Counted from the first letter of the stretch, positions 16,249 to 26,028 are shown. The stretch: DNA of 64,000 nt from Sphingomonas qomolangmaensis (GCF_024496245.1 NZ_CP101740.1:2417501-2481500), one strand, 5' to 3'. A program made the numbers and translations. The notes: a model not told the origin generated them from the letters alone.

Positions 16249-17256
16249 TCACCCCGCGATCACGGTCTGCTCGATCGTCCCGAAGATCGCGTGGTGGCGT
16301 TCGTCCTCGGCCCAGATGCGCACCGTGTCGCCGGCCTTCAGGAACGGCGTCACCGGCTTGCCGCCTTCGATCGTCTCGATCATCCGCACCTCGGCGATGC
16401 ACGAATAGCCGACCCCGCCCGCCGCCACCGGCTTGCCCGGGCCGCCATTCGCGTCGCGGTTCGATACCGTGCCCGATCCGATGATCGTTCCAGCCCCCAG
16501 CGCGCGCGTCTTGGCGGCGTGCGCGATCAGCGTGCCGAAATCGAAGGTCATGTCCTCGCCCGCCTGCGCGCGGCCGAAGGGCTGCCCGTTGAGGTCGACG
16601 TTGAGCGCGCGGTGCAATTTGCCGTCGGCCCAGGCATCGCCCAGCGAATCGGGGGTGACGAACACCGGCGAGAAGGCGCTGGCGGGCTTCGACTGGAAGA
16701 AGCCGAACCCCTTGGCGAGCTCGCCGGGGATCAGGTTGCGCAAGCTGACGTCGTTGGTCAGCCCGACCAGCCGCACCGCCGCCAGCGCCTGCTCGCGGCT
16801 CGCGCCCGCGGGCACGTCGCCGGTCACCACCACCACTTCAGCCTCGAGGTCGCAGCCCCAGGCCTCGTCGGCGAGCGGGATGTCGTCGCGCGGTCCCAGG
16901 AACCCGTCGGACCCGCCCTGGTACATCAGCGGATCGTGCCAGAAAGTCTCGGGCATCTCGGCGCCGCGCGCCTGCCGCACCAGCGCGACATGGTTCACAT
17001 AGGCCGATCCATCGGCCCATTGATACGCACGCGGCAGCGGCGCCGCCGCCTCGCGCTCATGGAAGCGCATCATCGGGATCGCCTCGTGGTTGAGGTCGGT
17101 CGCCAGGTTGCGCAACGCCCCCTCGACCGCCTCCCAGTCGTCGAGCGCGGCCTGCAGCGTCGGCGCGATATGCCCGGCATCGGCGCACCACGCCAGATCG
17201 TCGGACACCACCACCAACCGTCCGTCGCGACCATGCTTCAGGCTTGCCAGCTTCAT
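16249..17256 (-). CDS. Fumarylacetoacetate hydrolase family protein
   Basis: A 335-residue FAH-superfamily enzyme. The metal-binding E-x-E is in CDLEAEVVVVTGDV and a later aspartate is in LTNDVSLRNLIPGELAKGFG; the C-terminal GTIIGSGTVSNRD and GYSCIAEVRMIETI are typical of the family. Such enzymes cleave or hydrate acylpyruvates, for instance in tyrosine or homogentisate degradation, but no other gene of that pathway is nearby, so the substrate is undetermined. The start at 17256 is chosen over a GTG at 17268 because GGAGAG lies just upstream. Confidence 0.88.
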   Translation of the reverse strand: MKLASLKHGRDGRLVVVSDDLAWCADAGHIAPTLQAALDDWEAVEGALRNLATDLNHEAIPMMRFHEREAAAPLPRAYQWADGSAYVNHVALVRQARGAEMPETFWHDPLMYQGGSDGFLGPRDDIPLADEAWGCDLEAEVVVVTGDVPAGASREQALAAVRLVGLTNDVSLRNLIPGELAKGFGFFQSKPASAFSPVFVTPDSLGDAWADGKLHRALNVDLNGQPFGRAQAGEDMTFDFGTLIAHAAKTRALGAGTIIGSGTVSNRDANGGPGKPVAAGGVGYSCIAEVRMIETIEGGKPVTPFLKAGDTVRIWAEDERHHAIFGTIEQTVIAG

Positions 17257-17372
17257 CGCGCTCTCCACTATTTTTTGGCACTATTTTCGCCCCCCTGCAT
17301 AGCCGCTGGCGCCGCGAAGTCGAGCGCTTCGCGGCAGTTGACAGCCCCCCTTTGGTTCCGCATCGCAGCGCT

Positions 17373-20300
17373 ATGCAGCGCGGCCTTGGCTTCCTCGATC
17401 ACCCCGGCGAGATGGCCGACCGAATCCGCGCACACGATTGGTCGCGGCACCCGCTGGGTGCGCCCGAAAGCTGGCCGCAGGCGCTGCGATTCATCCTCGA
17501 TCTGGTGCTGTCGTCGAGCTTCCCGATGGCGATCTATTGGGGCCGCGACTATCATCTGCTTTACAACGATGCCTGGTCAGCGATCCCCGCCGATCGCCAC
17601 CCCTGGGCGCTCGGCCGCCCCGGCGCCGAGGTATGGGCCGATATCTGGGACGTCGTCGGCCCCGAATTCGACAATGTCCGCGACCAGGGCATCGCCTTTG
17701 CCAGCTACGATCAGCTGTTGATGATGGCGCGCAACGGCGTCGCGCAGGAAACCTACTGGAACTATAGCGGCACGCCGATCCGCGACGAAGATAGCCAGGT
17801 CGTGGGCGTGCTCAACCAGGGCAACGAAACCACCCGTTTCGTTCTGGCCGAGCGCACCCGCCAGGCCGAGGTGCTTCGGTTGCACGAATTGTTCCAGCAA
17901 TCGCCGGGCGCGGTGGCGCTGCTGCACGGCGCCGAGCAGCGCTTCGAGCTCGCCAACGACGCCTTTCTCGAGCTCGTCGGGCGCCGCGACCTGCTGGGCA
18001 AGCGAGTCGCCGATGCGATGCCCGAAGTGGTCGACCAGGGCTTCGTCGCGTTGCTCGAGAATGTCTTTTCCACCGGCAAGACCTATCGCGCCTGGGGCGA
18101 GGCGGTGCGGCTGGCGCGGTCGGGCGATGGCGCGCTTGAAGAACGCATCGTCGATTTCGTCTATCAGCCGATCCGCAACGCCGCGGGCACCGTCACCGAT
18201 ATCTTCATCCAGGCCACCGACGTCACCGATCGCGCGCAGGCCGAGGCCGCGCTGCGCGAAAGCCAGGCGCGGCTTCAATTGGCGCTCAACGTCTCGCAAG
18301 GCGTGGGCACCTGGGACTGGGACGTCGTCAACGATCGGGTGACCGCCGATGCGGGCTTCGCGCGGATGTACGGGGTTGAGGAGCAAACAGCGCAGATCGG
18401 CGCCCCGCTGGTCGATTTCTTCTCGGCGATCCACCCTGACGATGCCGAGCGCGTCCGCACCGCGGTCGATTCGACGCTGCTGACCGGGGCGGCATTCTCC
18501 GAGGAATATCGCCTCGTCCAGCCCGATGGCAGCACCCGTTGGGTCGCCGCACAGGGCCGCGCGCTGCGCAGCGACGGCGGCGACATGGTGCGCTTCCCCG
18601 GCATCACCTTCGACATCACCAACCGCAAGGCCGCCGAGGAAGCCGCACGCTCGACCGCCGAGGAATTGCGCGCCGCGACCGAGGCGCAGTCGTTTCTCTA
18701 TGCGCTCGCCGAGCGCCAGCGTGCGCTCGACACCCCCGAGGCGATCATGTGCATCACCGCCAGCGCGCTCGGCGAGCGGCTCGGGCTCGATCGCGCGGGC
18801 TTTTACCGCGTCGGCGAAAACGGCGATATCGACCTGGGTCCCGGCTGGACCAACGGTGCGATGCCCGAGCTGCGCGGCGGCTTCACCGCCGATGAGCTCG
18901 GCGCAGCCCAGCGCGCGCAATATGAATCGGGGCGCACGCTGATCGTCAGCGACACCGCGCGCGATCCCAGCTTCAACGGATCGGCGATCGCGCGGACGAC
19001 GGTGGCGGCGATCGGCGTGCCGCTGCTTCGCCACGGCCGCTGGGTGGCGAGCATGTACGGCAATTGCGCCAGTCCCCGCGAATGGCCGGCCGAGGAAGTC
19101 GCCTTCATCGAAGCCGTCGCCGAAATCACCTGGGACGCGGTCGAGCGCGTCGCCGCGGTCGCCGCGCTCAAGGAAAGCGAAGGCAAGTTCCGCGCGATCG
19201 CCAATTCGATCGACCATATGGTCTGGTCGTCGCTGCCCGATGGGCGGATCGATTATCTGAACGAGCGCTGGTACGACTTCACCGGCGCGACCGACCGCGC
19301 GATGATCGGCGACGATTGGGCGCAGGTCGTCCATCCCGATGATCGCGACAATGCGCTCGAAGGCTGGCGCACCGCGTTGGCGACCGGCCAGCCCTATCAC
19401 CTCGAATATCGCATGCGCCATGCCGCGTCGAACGGCTGGCGCTGGGTGCTCGCACGCGCCAGCGCGGTGCGCGACGATGGCGGCGCGATCACCCGCTGGT
19501 TCGGCACCTGCACCGACATCCAGGACATCGTCGACGCGCGCGAGATCTTGTCGCGATCGCGCGAGGAGCTCGAGCGCGCGGTCGACCAGCGCACCCGCCA
19601 GCTGATGAGCGCCGAAGACCAGCTGCGCCAGGCGCAGAAGATGGAGGCCGTCGGCCAGCTCACCGGCGGAATCGCGCACGACTTCAACAACATGCTCGCG
19701 GTGGTGATCGGCGCGCTCGACCTGCTCGAACGCCGGCTGGCGCAGGGATCGACCGACGTCGGGCGCTATGTGATGGCGGCGCGCGACGGTGCCACGCGCG
19801 CCGCGGGGCTGACCCAGCGATTGCTAGCCTTTGCGCGCCAGAGCCCGCTTGCGGCGCGGCCGATCGACGTCAACCAGATGGTGCGCGGGATGATCGAGCT
19901 GCTGATCCGCACGATCGGCGACGACATCCGCGTCGAAACCAAGCTGGGCGAGCGCAGCGGCAGCGCGATCGCCGATCCGAGCCAGCTCGAAAATGTCATC
20001 CTCAACCTCGCGGTCAACGCGCGCGATGCGATGCCGCGCGGCGGCACGCTGACGATCGCGACCGACCGGGCGCACATCGGGGCCGACATGGCCGCGGGCT
20101 ATGGTATCAGCCCGGGCGATTACGTTACCATCGCGGTCGCCGACACCGGCGAGGGGATGGCCCCCGAAACTGCCGCGCGCGCGTTCGAGCCCTTTTTCAC
20201 CACCAAGGGGGTGGGCAAGGGCACCGGGCTGGGGCTCAGCCAGGTGTTCGGCTTCGTTCGCCAGTCTGCGGGGCATGTCCGTATCGACAGCCAACAGGGA

Positions 20301-20744
20301 AGCGGCACCACCGTCTGCGTCTATCTCCCCTCGACCGGGGCGCTCGTCGCGACCGACCTGCCGCCGCGCGCGAAGACGCTGGTGCGCGGGGCCGAGGTGG
20401 TGCTGGTCGTCGAGGATGAAGACCGCGTGCGCGCGCATTCGGTCGAGGCGCTGCGCGAACTCGGCTATGACGTCACCCATGCCAGTAGCGGGGCCGAGGC
20501 GATCGCCTTGCTCGACGCCGGGCGCCGCCCCGCCTTGCTGTTCACCGACGTCGTGATGCCCGGCATGACCGGCCCCGAACTCGCGCGGCTGGCGCGCGAT
20601 CGGCTGCCCGGGCTGCGCGTGCTGTACACCAGCGGCTATACCGGCGACGTCGCGGGAGACGACGGGCTCGACGCGCCGATCCTGCCCAAGCCGTTCGACC
20701 TTTCGCAGCTCGCGCTCGGCGTCCGCCAGGTGCTCGACGCCTGA
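17373..20744 (+). CDS. Hybrid sensor histidine kinase, PAS/GAF, with C-terminal receiver
   Basis: A ~1123-residue soluble sensor kinase. In order: an N-terminal sensor segment with a PAS-like fold (~30-180), PAS (~185-310), PAS/PAC (~320-430), GAF (~440-600, FLYALAERQRALDTPEAIM), PAS/PAC (~610-730), a HisKA domain with phospho-acceptor in TGGIAHDFNN (~764), HATPase_c with NLAVNARDAMP, DTGEGMA and GTGLGLS, and a receiver domain (~1005-1123) with phosphorylatable Asp in LLFTDVVMPGM and Lys in ILPKPF. No membrane segment is visible, so it senses a cytoplasmic cue. The start is uncertain: ATG at 17373 fits the homology but lacks a strong ribosome binding site. No cognate output regulator is adjacent. 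A related kinase lies at 51708-54263. Confidence 0.9.
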   Translation: MQRGLGFLDHPGEMADRIRAHDWSRHPLGAPESWPQALRFILDLVLSSSFPMAIYWGRDYHLLYNDAWSAIPADRHPWALGRPGAEVWADIWDVVGPEFDNVRDQGIAFASYDQLLMMARNGVAQETYWNYSGTPIRDEDSQVVGVLNQGNETTRFVLAERTRQAEVLRLHELFQQSPGAVALLHGAEQRFELANDAFLELVGRRDLLGKRVADAMPEVVDQGFVALLENVFSTGKTYRAWGEAVRLARSGDGALEERIVDFVYQPIRNAAGTVTDIFIQATDVTDRAQAEAALRESQARLQLALNVSQGVGTWDWDVVNDRVTADAGFARMYGVEEQTAQIGAPLVDFFSAIHPDDAERVRTAVDSTLLTGAAFSEEYRLVQPDGSTRWVAAQGRALRSDGGDMVRFPGITFDITNRKAAEEAARSTAEELRAATEAQSFLYALAERQRALDTPEAIMCITASALGERLGLDRAGFYRVGENGDIDLGPGWTNGAMPELRGGFTADELGAAQRAQYESGRTLIVSDTARDPSFNGSAIARTTVAAIGVPLLRHGRWVASMYGNCASPREWPAEEVAFIEAVAEITWDAVERVAAVAALKESEGKFRAIANSIDHMVWSSLPDGRIDYLNERWYDFTGATDRAMIGDDWAQVVHPDDRDNALEGWRTALATGQPYHLEYRMRHAASNGWRWVLARASAVRDDGGAITRWFGTCTDIQDIVDAREILSRSREELERAVDQRTRQLMSAEDQLRQAQKMEAVGQLTGGIAHDFNNMLAVVIGALDLLERRLAQGSTDVGRYVMAARDGATRAAGLTQRLLAFARQSPLAARPIDVNQMVRGMIELLIRTIGDDIRVETKLGERSGSAIADPSQLENVILNLAVNARDAMPRGGTLTIATDRAHIGADMAAGYGISPGDYVTIAVADTGEGMAPETAARAFEPFFTTKGVGKGTGLGLSQVFGFVRQSAGHVRIDSQQGSGTTVCVYLPSTGALVATDLPPRAKTLVRGAEVVLVVEDEDRVRAHSVEALRELGYDVTHASSGAEAIALLDAGRRPALLFTDVVMPGMTGPELARLARDRLPGLRVLYTSGYTGDVAGDDGLDAPILPKPFDLSQLALGVRQVLDA

Positions 20745-20835
20745 CATCACGGCTTTCGCGCAGGCGGTGGACGCCGCCGCCGCCGCGCGATAGGGCTTCC
20801 CCGCATTCCCGACCATCTACGAAGGACGAAGCGCT

Positions 20836-22125
20836 TTGGCGAACGTGGCAGTAATCGGCGCCCAATGGGGCGACGAGGGCAAGGGCAAGATCGTTGACTG
20901 GCTGGCCGAGCGCGCCGACGTCGTCGTCCGCTTCCAAGGCGGGCATAATGCCGGCCACACCCTGGTGGTGGGCGACAAGGTCTATAAGCTCTCGTTGCTC
21001 CCCTCGGGTATCGTGCGCGGCACCCCCAGCGTCATCGGCAACGGGGTCGTGCTCGACCCCTGGGCGCTGCGCGACGAGGTCGAGCGGCTGCGCGGCCAGG
21101 GCGTCACCGTCTCGCCCGACACCCTGATGATCGCCGACACCTGCGCGCTGATCCTGCCCTTCCACCGCGATCTCGACGGGCTGCGCGAGGATGCCTCGGG
21201 CGCGGGCAAGATCGGCACCACGCGGCGCGGCATCGGCCCTGCCTATGAAGACAAGGTCGGTCGCCGCGCGCTCCGCGTCTGCGATCTGGCGCATCTCGAC
21301 GATCTTGGTGCGCAGCTCGACCGCGTCGCCGCGCATCACGACGCGCTGCGTGCGGGCTTCGGCGAACCGCCGATCGACCGCGCCGGGCTGATCGAGCAAT
21401 TGCGCGAGATCGCCGATTTCGTGCTGCAATATGCCCAGCCGGTCTGGCGGTCGCTCAACGAAGCGCGCTCGCGCGGTCGCCGCATCCTGTTCGAGGGCGC
21501 GCAGGGCGTGCTGCTCGACATCGATCACGGCACCTATCCGTTCGTCACCTCGTCGAACACGATCGCGGGCACCGCGGCGGGCGGCTCGGGTTTGGGGCCG
21601 GCGGCGGTCGGCTTCGTGCTCGGGATCGCCAAGGCCTATACCACCCGCGTCGGATCGGGGCCGTTCCCCACCGAGCTCCATGACGAGACCGGCGAGCGGC
21701 TAGGCGTACGCGGCCATGAGTTCGGCACCGTCACCGGGCGCAAGCGCCGCTGCGGCTGGTTCGACGCGGTGCTGGTGCGCCAGTCGGCAGCGGTATCGGG
21801 GATCACCGGGATCGCGCTGACCAAGCTCGACGTGCTCGACGGGTTCGAGACGATCAACATCTGCACCGGCTATCGCCTGGGCGACACCACGCTCGACCAT
21901 TTCCCGGCGCACGCCGCCGACCAGGCGCGCGTGGTGCCGATCTACGAGACGATGGAGGGATGGTCCGAAACGACGGCGGGCGCGCGCAGCTGGGCCGAAC
22001 TCCCGGCGCAGGCGATCAAATATATCCGCCGGATCGAAGAGCTGATCCGCTGCCCCGTGGCACTGGTATCGACCAGCCCCGAGCGCGAGGACACGATCCT
22101 GGTCCGCGATCCCTTCTCGGACTGA
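20836..22125 (+). CDS. purA: Adenylosuccinate synthetase
   Basis: PurA catalyses the GTP-dependent joining of IMP and aspartate in AMP synthesis. The 429-residue length is exact for the family. The N-terminal P-loop-like [18 protein letters not shown], the GGHNAGHT motif and the arginine-containing [17 protein letters not shown] loop are all present. It starts with TTG at 20836, preceded by GAAGGA; no ATG fits the conserved N-terminus [11 protein letters not shown] strong terminator follows at 22145-22180. Confidence 0.97.
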   Translation: MANVAVIGAQWGDEGKGKIVDWLAERADVVVRFQGGHNAGHTLVVGDKVYKLSLLPSGIVRGTPSVIGNGVVLDPWALRDEVERLRGQGVTVSPDTLMIADTCALILPFHRDLDGLREDASGAGKIGTTRRGIGPAYEDKVGRRALRVCDLAHLDDLGAQLDRVAAHHDALRAGFGEPPIDRAGLIEQLREIADFVLQYAQPVWRSLNEARSRGRRILFEGAQGVLLDIDHGTYPFVTSSNTIAGTAAGGSGLGPAAVGFVLGIAKAYTTRVGSGPFPTELHDETGERLGVRGHEFGTVTGRKRRCGWFDAVLVRQSAAVSGITGIALTKLDVLDGFETINICTGYRLGDTTLDHFPAHAADQARVVPIYETMEGWSETTAGARSWAELPAQAIKYIRRIEELIRCPVALVSTSPEREDTILVRDPFSD

Positions 22126-22144
22126 GCGCGCTCGGACGACACGC

Positions 22145-22180
22145 ACAAAAAAGGCCCGGCGAACACCGGGCCTCTTTCTT
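22145..22180 (+). terminator. Rho-independent terminator of purA (bidirectional)
   Basis: An A-run precedes AGGCCCGG, a six-base loop CGAACA, CCGGGCCT, and then CTTTCTT. The stem is a perfect 8 bp. It sits between the convergent purA and small secreted-protein genes and can serve both strands. Confidence 0.9.
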
Positions 22181-22191
22181 GTGGTTCGACC

Positions 22192-22497
22192 TTAGCCCTG
22201 TGGCGGGGTCGTCGTCGGCGATTCGCCTGGCACCTCGGCATCGGTCTCGGGCGTGCCCGCGGGATCGGCGGTCGGGTCGGTCGGCGCCGTCTCGGTCATC
22301 GAATCGGGCACCGTCGGGTCGGTTGGCGTGGTCTGGCCTTCCATTGCTTCGTCGACCGCGGTGCCGTCGCTCGACGGGGCCGGCATGGTCTGGCCCGGGG
22401 CGGTCTGCGTCGGCGCGGTCTGCGTCGGTGCGGTCTGGGCGATGGCTGCGGTCGAACCGCAAAGAATCAGCATGCCTCCAAGGATCTTGGTGCGCAT
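22192..22497 (-). CDS. Small secreted Thr/Pro-rich protein
   Basis: A 101-residue protein with a signal peptide (about residues 1-20, ...STAAIAQ) and a low-complexity mature part rich in Thr, Pro, Ala and acidic residues. It opens with a short tandem repeat TAPTQTAPTQTAPGQT. No domain or cysteine is visible apart from one in the signal. A GGAGAG ribosome binding site precedes the ATG, supporting real expression. Function unknown; an intrinsically disordered periplasmic protein is the most that can be said. Confidence 0.65.
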   Translation of the reverse strand: MRTKILGGMLILCGSTAAIAQTAPTQTAPTQTAPGQTMPAPSSDGTAVDEAMEGQTTPTDPTVPDSMTETAPTDPTADPAGTPETDAEVPGESPTTTPPQG

Positions 22498-22615
22498 TGT
22501 TGCTCTCCGTGATTGAAACTAGTGAGAGCAGAACAGTCGCACGCAGCTTTGGTCGCACCCCGAAAAACGGTTCATCTTCGATACAGCTCGCTTCTGCGGC
22601 GACCCGAGCCTCGCT

Positions 22616-23683
22616 TCAGCCGCATTGAGCCCGATGCAGCAGTTTTTGGTCGGCGAGCACTAACGCCACCATCGCCTCGACTACCGGCACCCCGCGAATA
22701 CCGACGCACGGGTCGTGGCGACCGCGCGTCGCGATCTCGGCGGCGTTGCCTTTGCGGTCGATCGTCTCGACCGGGGTGAGGATCGAACTGGTCGGCTTGA
22801 ACGCCGCGCGCACGCGGATCGGCTGGCCGGTCGATATGCCGCCCGCGATCCCGCCGGCATGGTTCGCCAGGAACGTGGGCGCGCCTTCACCCGGCCGCAT
22901 CGCATCGGCATTGTCCTCGCCGCGCAACGCCGCCGCGGCAAAGCCGTCGCCGATCTCAACGCCCTTCACGGCGTTGATCGACATGATGCCGCTCGCCAAT
23001 TCGCTGTCGAGCTTGGCATAGAGCGGCGCGCCCCAGCCCGCGGGCACCCCCGTCGCCTCGCACGCGATCACCGCGCCCAGCGACGATCCCGCCTTGCGCG
23101 CGTCGTCGACCAGCCGCTCCCAGCGCTTGGCTGCTTCGGGGTCGGGGCAGAAGAACGGGTTACGGTCGATCTCGCTTGCGTCGAAGCGCGCCGGATCGAT
23201 CGCGTCGCCGCCGATCGCCTCGACCCAGGCGGTGATCGTCACCTCCGGGATCACCAGCCGCGCGACCGCGCCCGCCGCCACCCGCATCGCGGTCTCGCGC
23301 GCGGAAGACCGCCCGCCGCCGCGATGGTCGCGAAAGCCGTATTTGGCGTCATAGGCATAATCGGCATGGCCGGGGCGATACGCCTTGGCGACCTCAGAAT
23401 AATCCTTCGATCGTTGGTCGACATTCTCGATCATCAGGCTGATCGGGGTGCCGGTGCTGCGCCCCTCGAACACCCCCGACAGAATCCGCACCGCATCGGG
23501 CTCCTGCCGCTGCGTCGTGAAGCGCGACGTCCCCGGGCGGCGCTTGTCGAGGAAGGGCTGGATATCGGCTTCGCTCAGCGCAATCCCCGGCGGGCAGCCA
23601 TCGACGACCGCGCCGATCGCGGGGCCATGGCTTTCGCCCCAGGTGGTGAACCGGAAGACCCGGCCGAAACTATTGTAGCTCAT
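22616..23683 (-). CDS. aroC: Chorismate synthase
   Basis: AroC makes chorismate from 5-enolpyruvylshikimate-3-phosphate using reduced FMN, the last step of the shikimate pathway. The 355-residue protein starts [20 protein letters not shown], with the signature [18 protein letters not shown], the FMN-binding [15 protein letters not shown] and a C-terminal [19 protein letters not shown]. The ATG at 23683 overlaps the stop of the DUF2442 gene (ATGA), which places it at the end of a minus-strand run with fabI and yihY-like genes. Confidence 0.97.
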   Translation of the reverse strand: MSYNSFGRVFRFTTWGESHGPAIGAVVDGCPPGIALSEADIQPFLDKRRPGTSRFTTQRQEPDAVRILSGVFEGRSTGTPISLMIENVDQRSKDYSEVAKAYRPGHADYAYDAKYGFRDHRGGGRSSARETAMRVAAGAVARLVIPEVTITAWVEAIGGDAIDPARFDASEIDRNPFFCPDPEAAKRWERLVDDARKAGSSLGAVIACEATGVPAGWGAPLYAKLDSELASGIMSINAVKGVEIGDGFAAAALRGEDNADAMRPGEGAPTFLANHAGGIAGGISTGQPIRVRAAFKPTSSILTPVETIDRKGNAAEIATRGRHDPCVGIRGVPVVEAMVALVLADQKLLHRAQCG

Positions 23684-23934
23684 GCGGCGTAACGCGGCGC
23701 CTGATCCATGTCCCCCCGCCCGGCGAGCAATCCGGCGATCGAGATATCCTCGTCGATCTCGTCCCAATGCAGCCCGCTGGGGCTGATCCAGGCCTTGGCG
23801 CGGTCGGCGGGCAACGCGTTCAACAACCGCGGATACCAGGCGAGCGGCACCCCAAGCGTCCGTCCGTCGCTCAGATGAACCCACATCTGGTCGTCGTCGA
23901 ACTCAACCTTGGTTGCCTGTACCGAAATGCTCAT
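23680..23934 (-). CDS. DUF2442 protein
   Basis: An 84-residue protein with the DUF2442 pattern: [31 protein letters not shown], ending in [17 protein letters not shown]2442 proteins are small, often paired with DUF4160 proteins, and have been suggested to be antitoxin-like or DNA-binding; none of that is demonstrated here. Its start lies inside the end of the DUF4160 gene (32-base overlap) and its stop overlaps the aroC start. Confidence 0.82.
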   Translation of the reverse strand: MSISVQATKVEFDDDQMWVHLSDGRTLGVPLAWYPRLLNALPADRAKAWISPSGLHWDEIDEDISIAGLLAGRGDMDQAPRYAA

Positions 23935-24163
23935 GCCACGCGCTCTCGATTTCCTCTCGCCGCTCGGTCACCTGCGCGATGAGCCATCGCTGGGTTCGAG
24001 CGTCGAAGCCGTAATTATAGGCGATCGCCACCTCGGGATAAAGCCATAGCTTGGCATCGCCCGTGCCGCGGTTGGCGACATGAATGTGCACCGGCTCGCG
24101 CGGATCGCCCTCGCGCGAAAAGAAATGGAAGCGATACCCGTCGGCTTGAAAGACAACCGGCAT
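23903..24163 (-). CDS. DUF4160 protein
   Basis: An 86-residue protein of the DUF4160 family: MPVVFQADGYRFHFFSREGD, then EPVHIHVANRGTGDAKLWL, with two histidines of the HIH motif that recur in the family. It is followed in overlap by DUF2442. The two-gene cassette recurs in many bacteria and may be a toxin-antitoxin-like module, with the HIH motif a possible active site; this is inference. The ATG at 24163 has GGCGAGGACG upstream. It is downstream of fabI. Confidence 0.82.
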   Translation of the reverse strand: MPVVFQADGYRFHFFSREGDPREPVHIHVANRGTGDAKLWLYPEVAIAYNYGFDARTQRWLIAQVTERREEIESAWHEHFGTGNQG

Positions 24164-24175
24164 CGTCCTCGCCCC

Positions 24176-24979
24176 TCAAGCCAGCGCGATATCCGGTGCG
24201 TCTTCGGCCTTCATCCCGATCACGTTATAGCCGGCATCGACATGGTGGATTTCGCCGGTCACGCCGCTCGCCAGGTCGCTGCACAGATACAGCCCCGCGC
24301 CGCCGACATCCTCGATCGTCACGTTGCGGCGCAGCGGCGCGTTCAGCTCGTTCCACTTCAGGATATAGCGGAAATCGCCGATCCCGCTCGCCGCCAGCGT
24401 CCGGATCGGCCCCGCCGAGATCGCGTTCACGCGGATGTTGCGCGGCCCCAGGTCCATCGCGAGGTACTTCACCGACATGTCGAGCGCGGCCTTGGCCACC
24501 CCCATCACGTTGTAATGCGGCACCACCTTTTCCGAGCCGTAATAGGTCAATGTCACCAGCGATCCGCCATTGGGCATCATCGCCTGCGCGCGCTGCGCGA
24601 TCGCGGTGAAGGAATAGACGCTGATGTTCATCGTCATCAGGAAATTGTCGAGGCTGGTATCGTAATAGGCACCGCGCAGCTCGTTCTTGTCCGAAAAGCC
24701 GATCGCGTGAACGACGAAGTCGATCGTCTCCCAGCGTTCCTTGAGCGTCTCGAACGCGCGGTCGAGCGCCGCCATGTCCGACACGTCGCAATCGAACAGG
24801 AAATCGGAGCCCAATTGCTGCGCCAGCGGTCGCACGCGCTTGGCCAGCGCCTCGCCCTGATAGCTGAACGCCAGCTCGGCGCCCGCCCCGGCGAGCTGCT
24901 GCGCGATCCCCCACGCCAGCGAGCGTTCGTTGGCGAGCCCCATGATGAGCCCGCGCTTACCCTGCATCAATCCCGTCAC
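24176..24979 (-). CDS. fabI: Enoyl-[acyl-carrier-protein] reductase (NADH) FabI
   Basis: FabI reduces trans-2-enoyl-ACP in fatty-acid elongation. The 267-residue short-chain dehydrogenase has the FabI-type nucleotide loop GLIMGLANERSLAWGIA and the catalytic Y-x6-K in YNVMGVAKAALDMSVKYLA, with the preceding tyrosine in TYYGSEK. The GTG start at 24979 overlaps the TGA of the YihY gene (GTGA) and yields the usual N-terminus MTGLMQGKRG. FabI is the target of triclosan; the sequence does not tell sensitivity. Confidence 0.96.
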   Translation of the reverse strand: MTGLMQGKRGLIMGLANERSLAWGIAQQLAGAGAELAFSYQGEALAKRVRPLAQQLGSDFLFDCDVSDMAALDRAFETLKERWETIDFVVHAIGFSDKNELRGAYYDTSLDNFLMTMNISVYSFTAIAQRAQAMMPNGGSLVTLTYYGSEKVVPHYNVMGVAKAALDMSVKYLAMDLGPRNIRVNAISAGPIRTLAASGIGDFRYILKWNELNAPLRRNVTIEDVGGAGLYLCSDLASGVTGEIHHVDAGYNVIGMKAEDAPDIALA

Positions 24980-25926
24980 GCCGCACCCGCCTTCTCGTCA
25001 TTGGGGGCGTCCTCTAGCCCGTTTTCGGGCACTTCCGCCAGTGCGGCGTTGAGCTCGGCGCCGATCACCACCCCCAACCCGATGATGAAGAAGAAGATCA
25101 GCGCGATCATCACCCCCGCCAGGCTGCCATAAGTGCGGTCGTAACCGCCGAGCATCCCCAGCGTCGGCGGCAGCAACGCAGTGGTGGCGTTCCACCAGAT
25201 CGTCACCACCAACGGCCCCGGCCATTTGGGGCATTTCGACCAGCGCCAGCGCGACGGGGTGAGCGTGTAGAACAGCATGTACAGTGCGCCGAACAGCGCG
25301 ACCGCGGGCGCGATCCGGCTGAGCGACACGATCCGCGCGGCATCCGATGCGAAGGGCAACAGCCGCGTGATGAAGGTCTCGGCACCGGTCAGGATCACCT
25401 GGAAGCTGAACGCCACCATCACCAGGATCACCGAGGCGAGGATCAGCCCGACCGACCCCAGCCGATATTCCCAGAACGGCCGCGACATCGTCACGCCATA
25501 GGCGCGGCGCAGGATCAGCCGCACCGTCTCGACGAAGCTCGCGGTGGTCCACAGCCCGACGATCACACCGAACCACACCAGCGACCCGGCGCGCGCCGCC
25601 AGTACATCGGTGATCGGCTGTTGCAGCAACACCGCGACCTCGGGCGGCACCGTCTGCAGGAACGCGTTGAGCGCCTGCAACCCATCGCCGGTCCGCCCGA
25701 AGATCTGCGCGATCGATGCCGCGACGATGAAGAAGGGAAACAGCGTCAGCAGCGACAGATAGGCGAGGTTGCCCGCGTGCATGAAGCCATCGTCATAGGT
25801 TCCCAGCGCCACCCGCCTGGCGACCTCGATGAACCGGTCGCCGATCCCCAGCGATGCCAACCGCCGCCGCATCCCGCTCTTGGCGCGCGCTTCGGGGGTA
25901 TATTCGGGGGGTGAGGCTTCAATCAC
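24976..25926 (-). CDS. YihY/BrkB-family inner-membrane protein
   Basis: A 316-residue membrane protein with six predicted helices and the family signature near the N-terminus, HAGNLAYLSLLTLFPFFIV. Conserved family segments LWTTASFVETVRLILRRAYG and YGSLAGVMIALIFFFIIGLG are present. Members were once called ribonuclease BN or virulence factor BrkB; the actual function is not settled, with envelope transport roles proposed. The start is a GTG at 25926 close to the palindrome at 25931-26018. The stop overlaps fabI, so the two are co-translated. Confidence 0.88.
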   Translation of the reverse strand: MIEASPPEYTPEARAKSGMRRRLASLGIGDRFIEVARRVALGTYDDGFMHAGNLAYLSLLTLFPFFIVAASIAQIFGRTGDGLQALNAFLQTVPPEVAVLLQQPITDVLAARAGSLVWFGVIVGLWTTASFVETVRLILRRAYGVTMSRPFWEYRLGSVGLILASVILVMVAFSFQVILTGAETFITRLLPFASDAARIVSLSRIAPAVALFGALYMLFYTLTPSRWRWSKCPKWPGPLVVTIWWNATTALLPPTLGMLGGYDRTYGSLAGVMIALIFFFIIGLGVVIGAELNAALAEVPENGLEDAPNDEKAGAA

Positions 25927-25930
25927 GGAT

Positions 25931-26018
25931 ACAGGCCCTCACCCTATCGCGCCTCCCTCCCTCTCCCGCCTGCGGGAGAGGGAGGGAGGCGCGTAGCGCC
26001 GGAAGGGTGAGGGCCTGT
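25931..26018. repeat. 88-bp nested palindrome, family C
   Basis: Outer arms ACAGGCCCTCACCCT and AGGGTGAGGGCCTGT are perfect over 15 bp. Inside are GCGCCTCCCTCCCTCTCCCG and CGGGAGAGGGAGGGAGGCGC, also complementary. It occupies nearly the whole gap between the dnaJ-like stop and the YihY-family start. Such a structure would form a very stable hairpin in RNA or a cruciform in DNA. Confidence 0.85.
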
Positions 26019-26028
26019 TCAAGTAATT

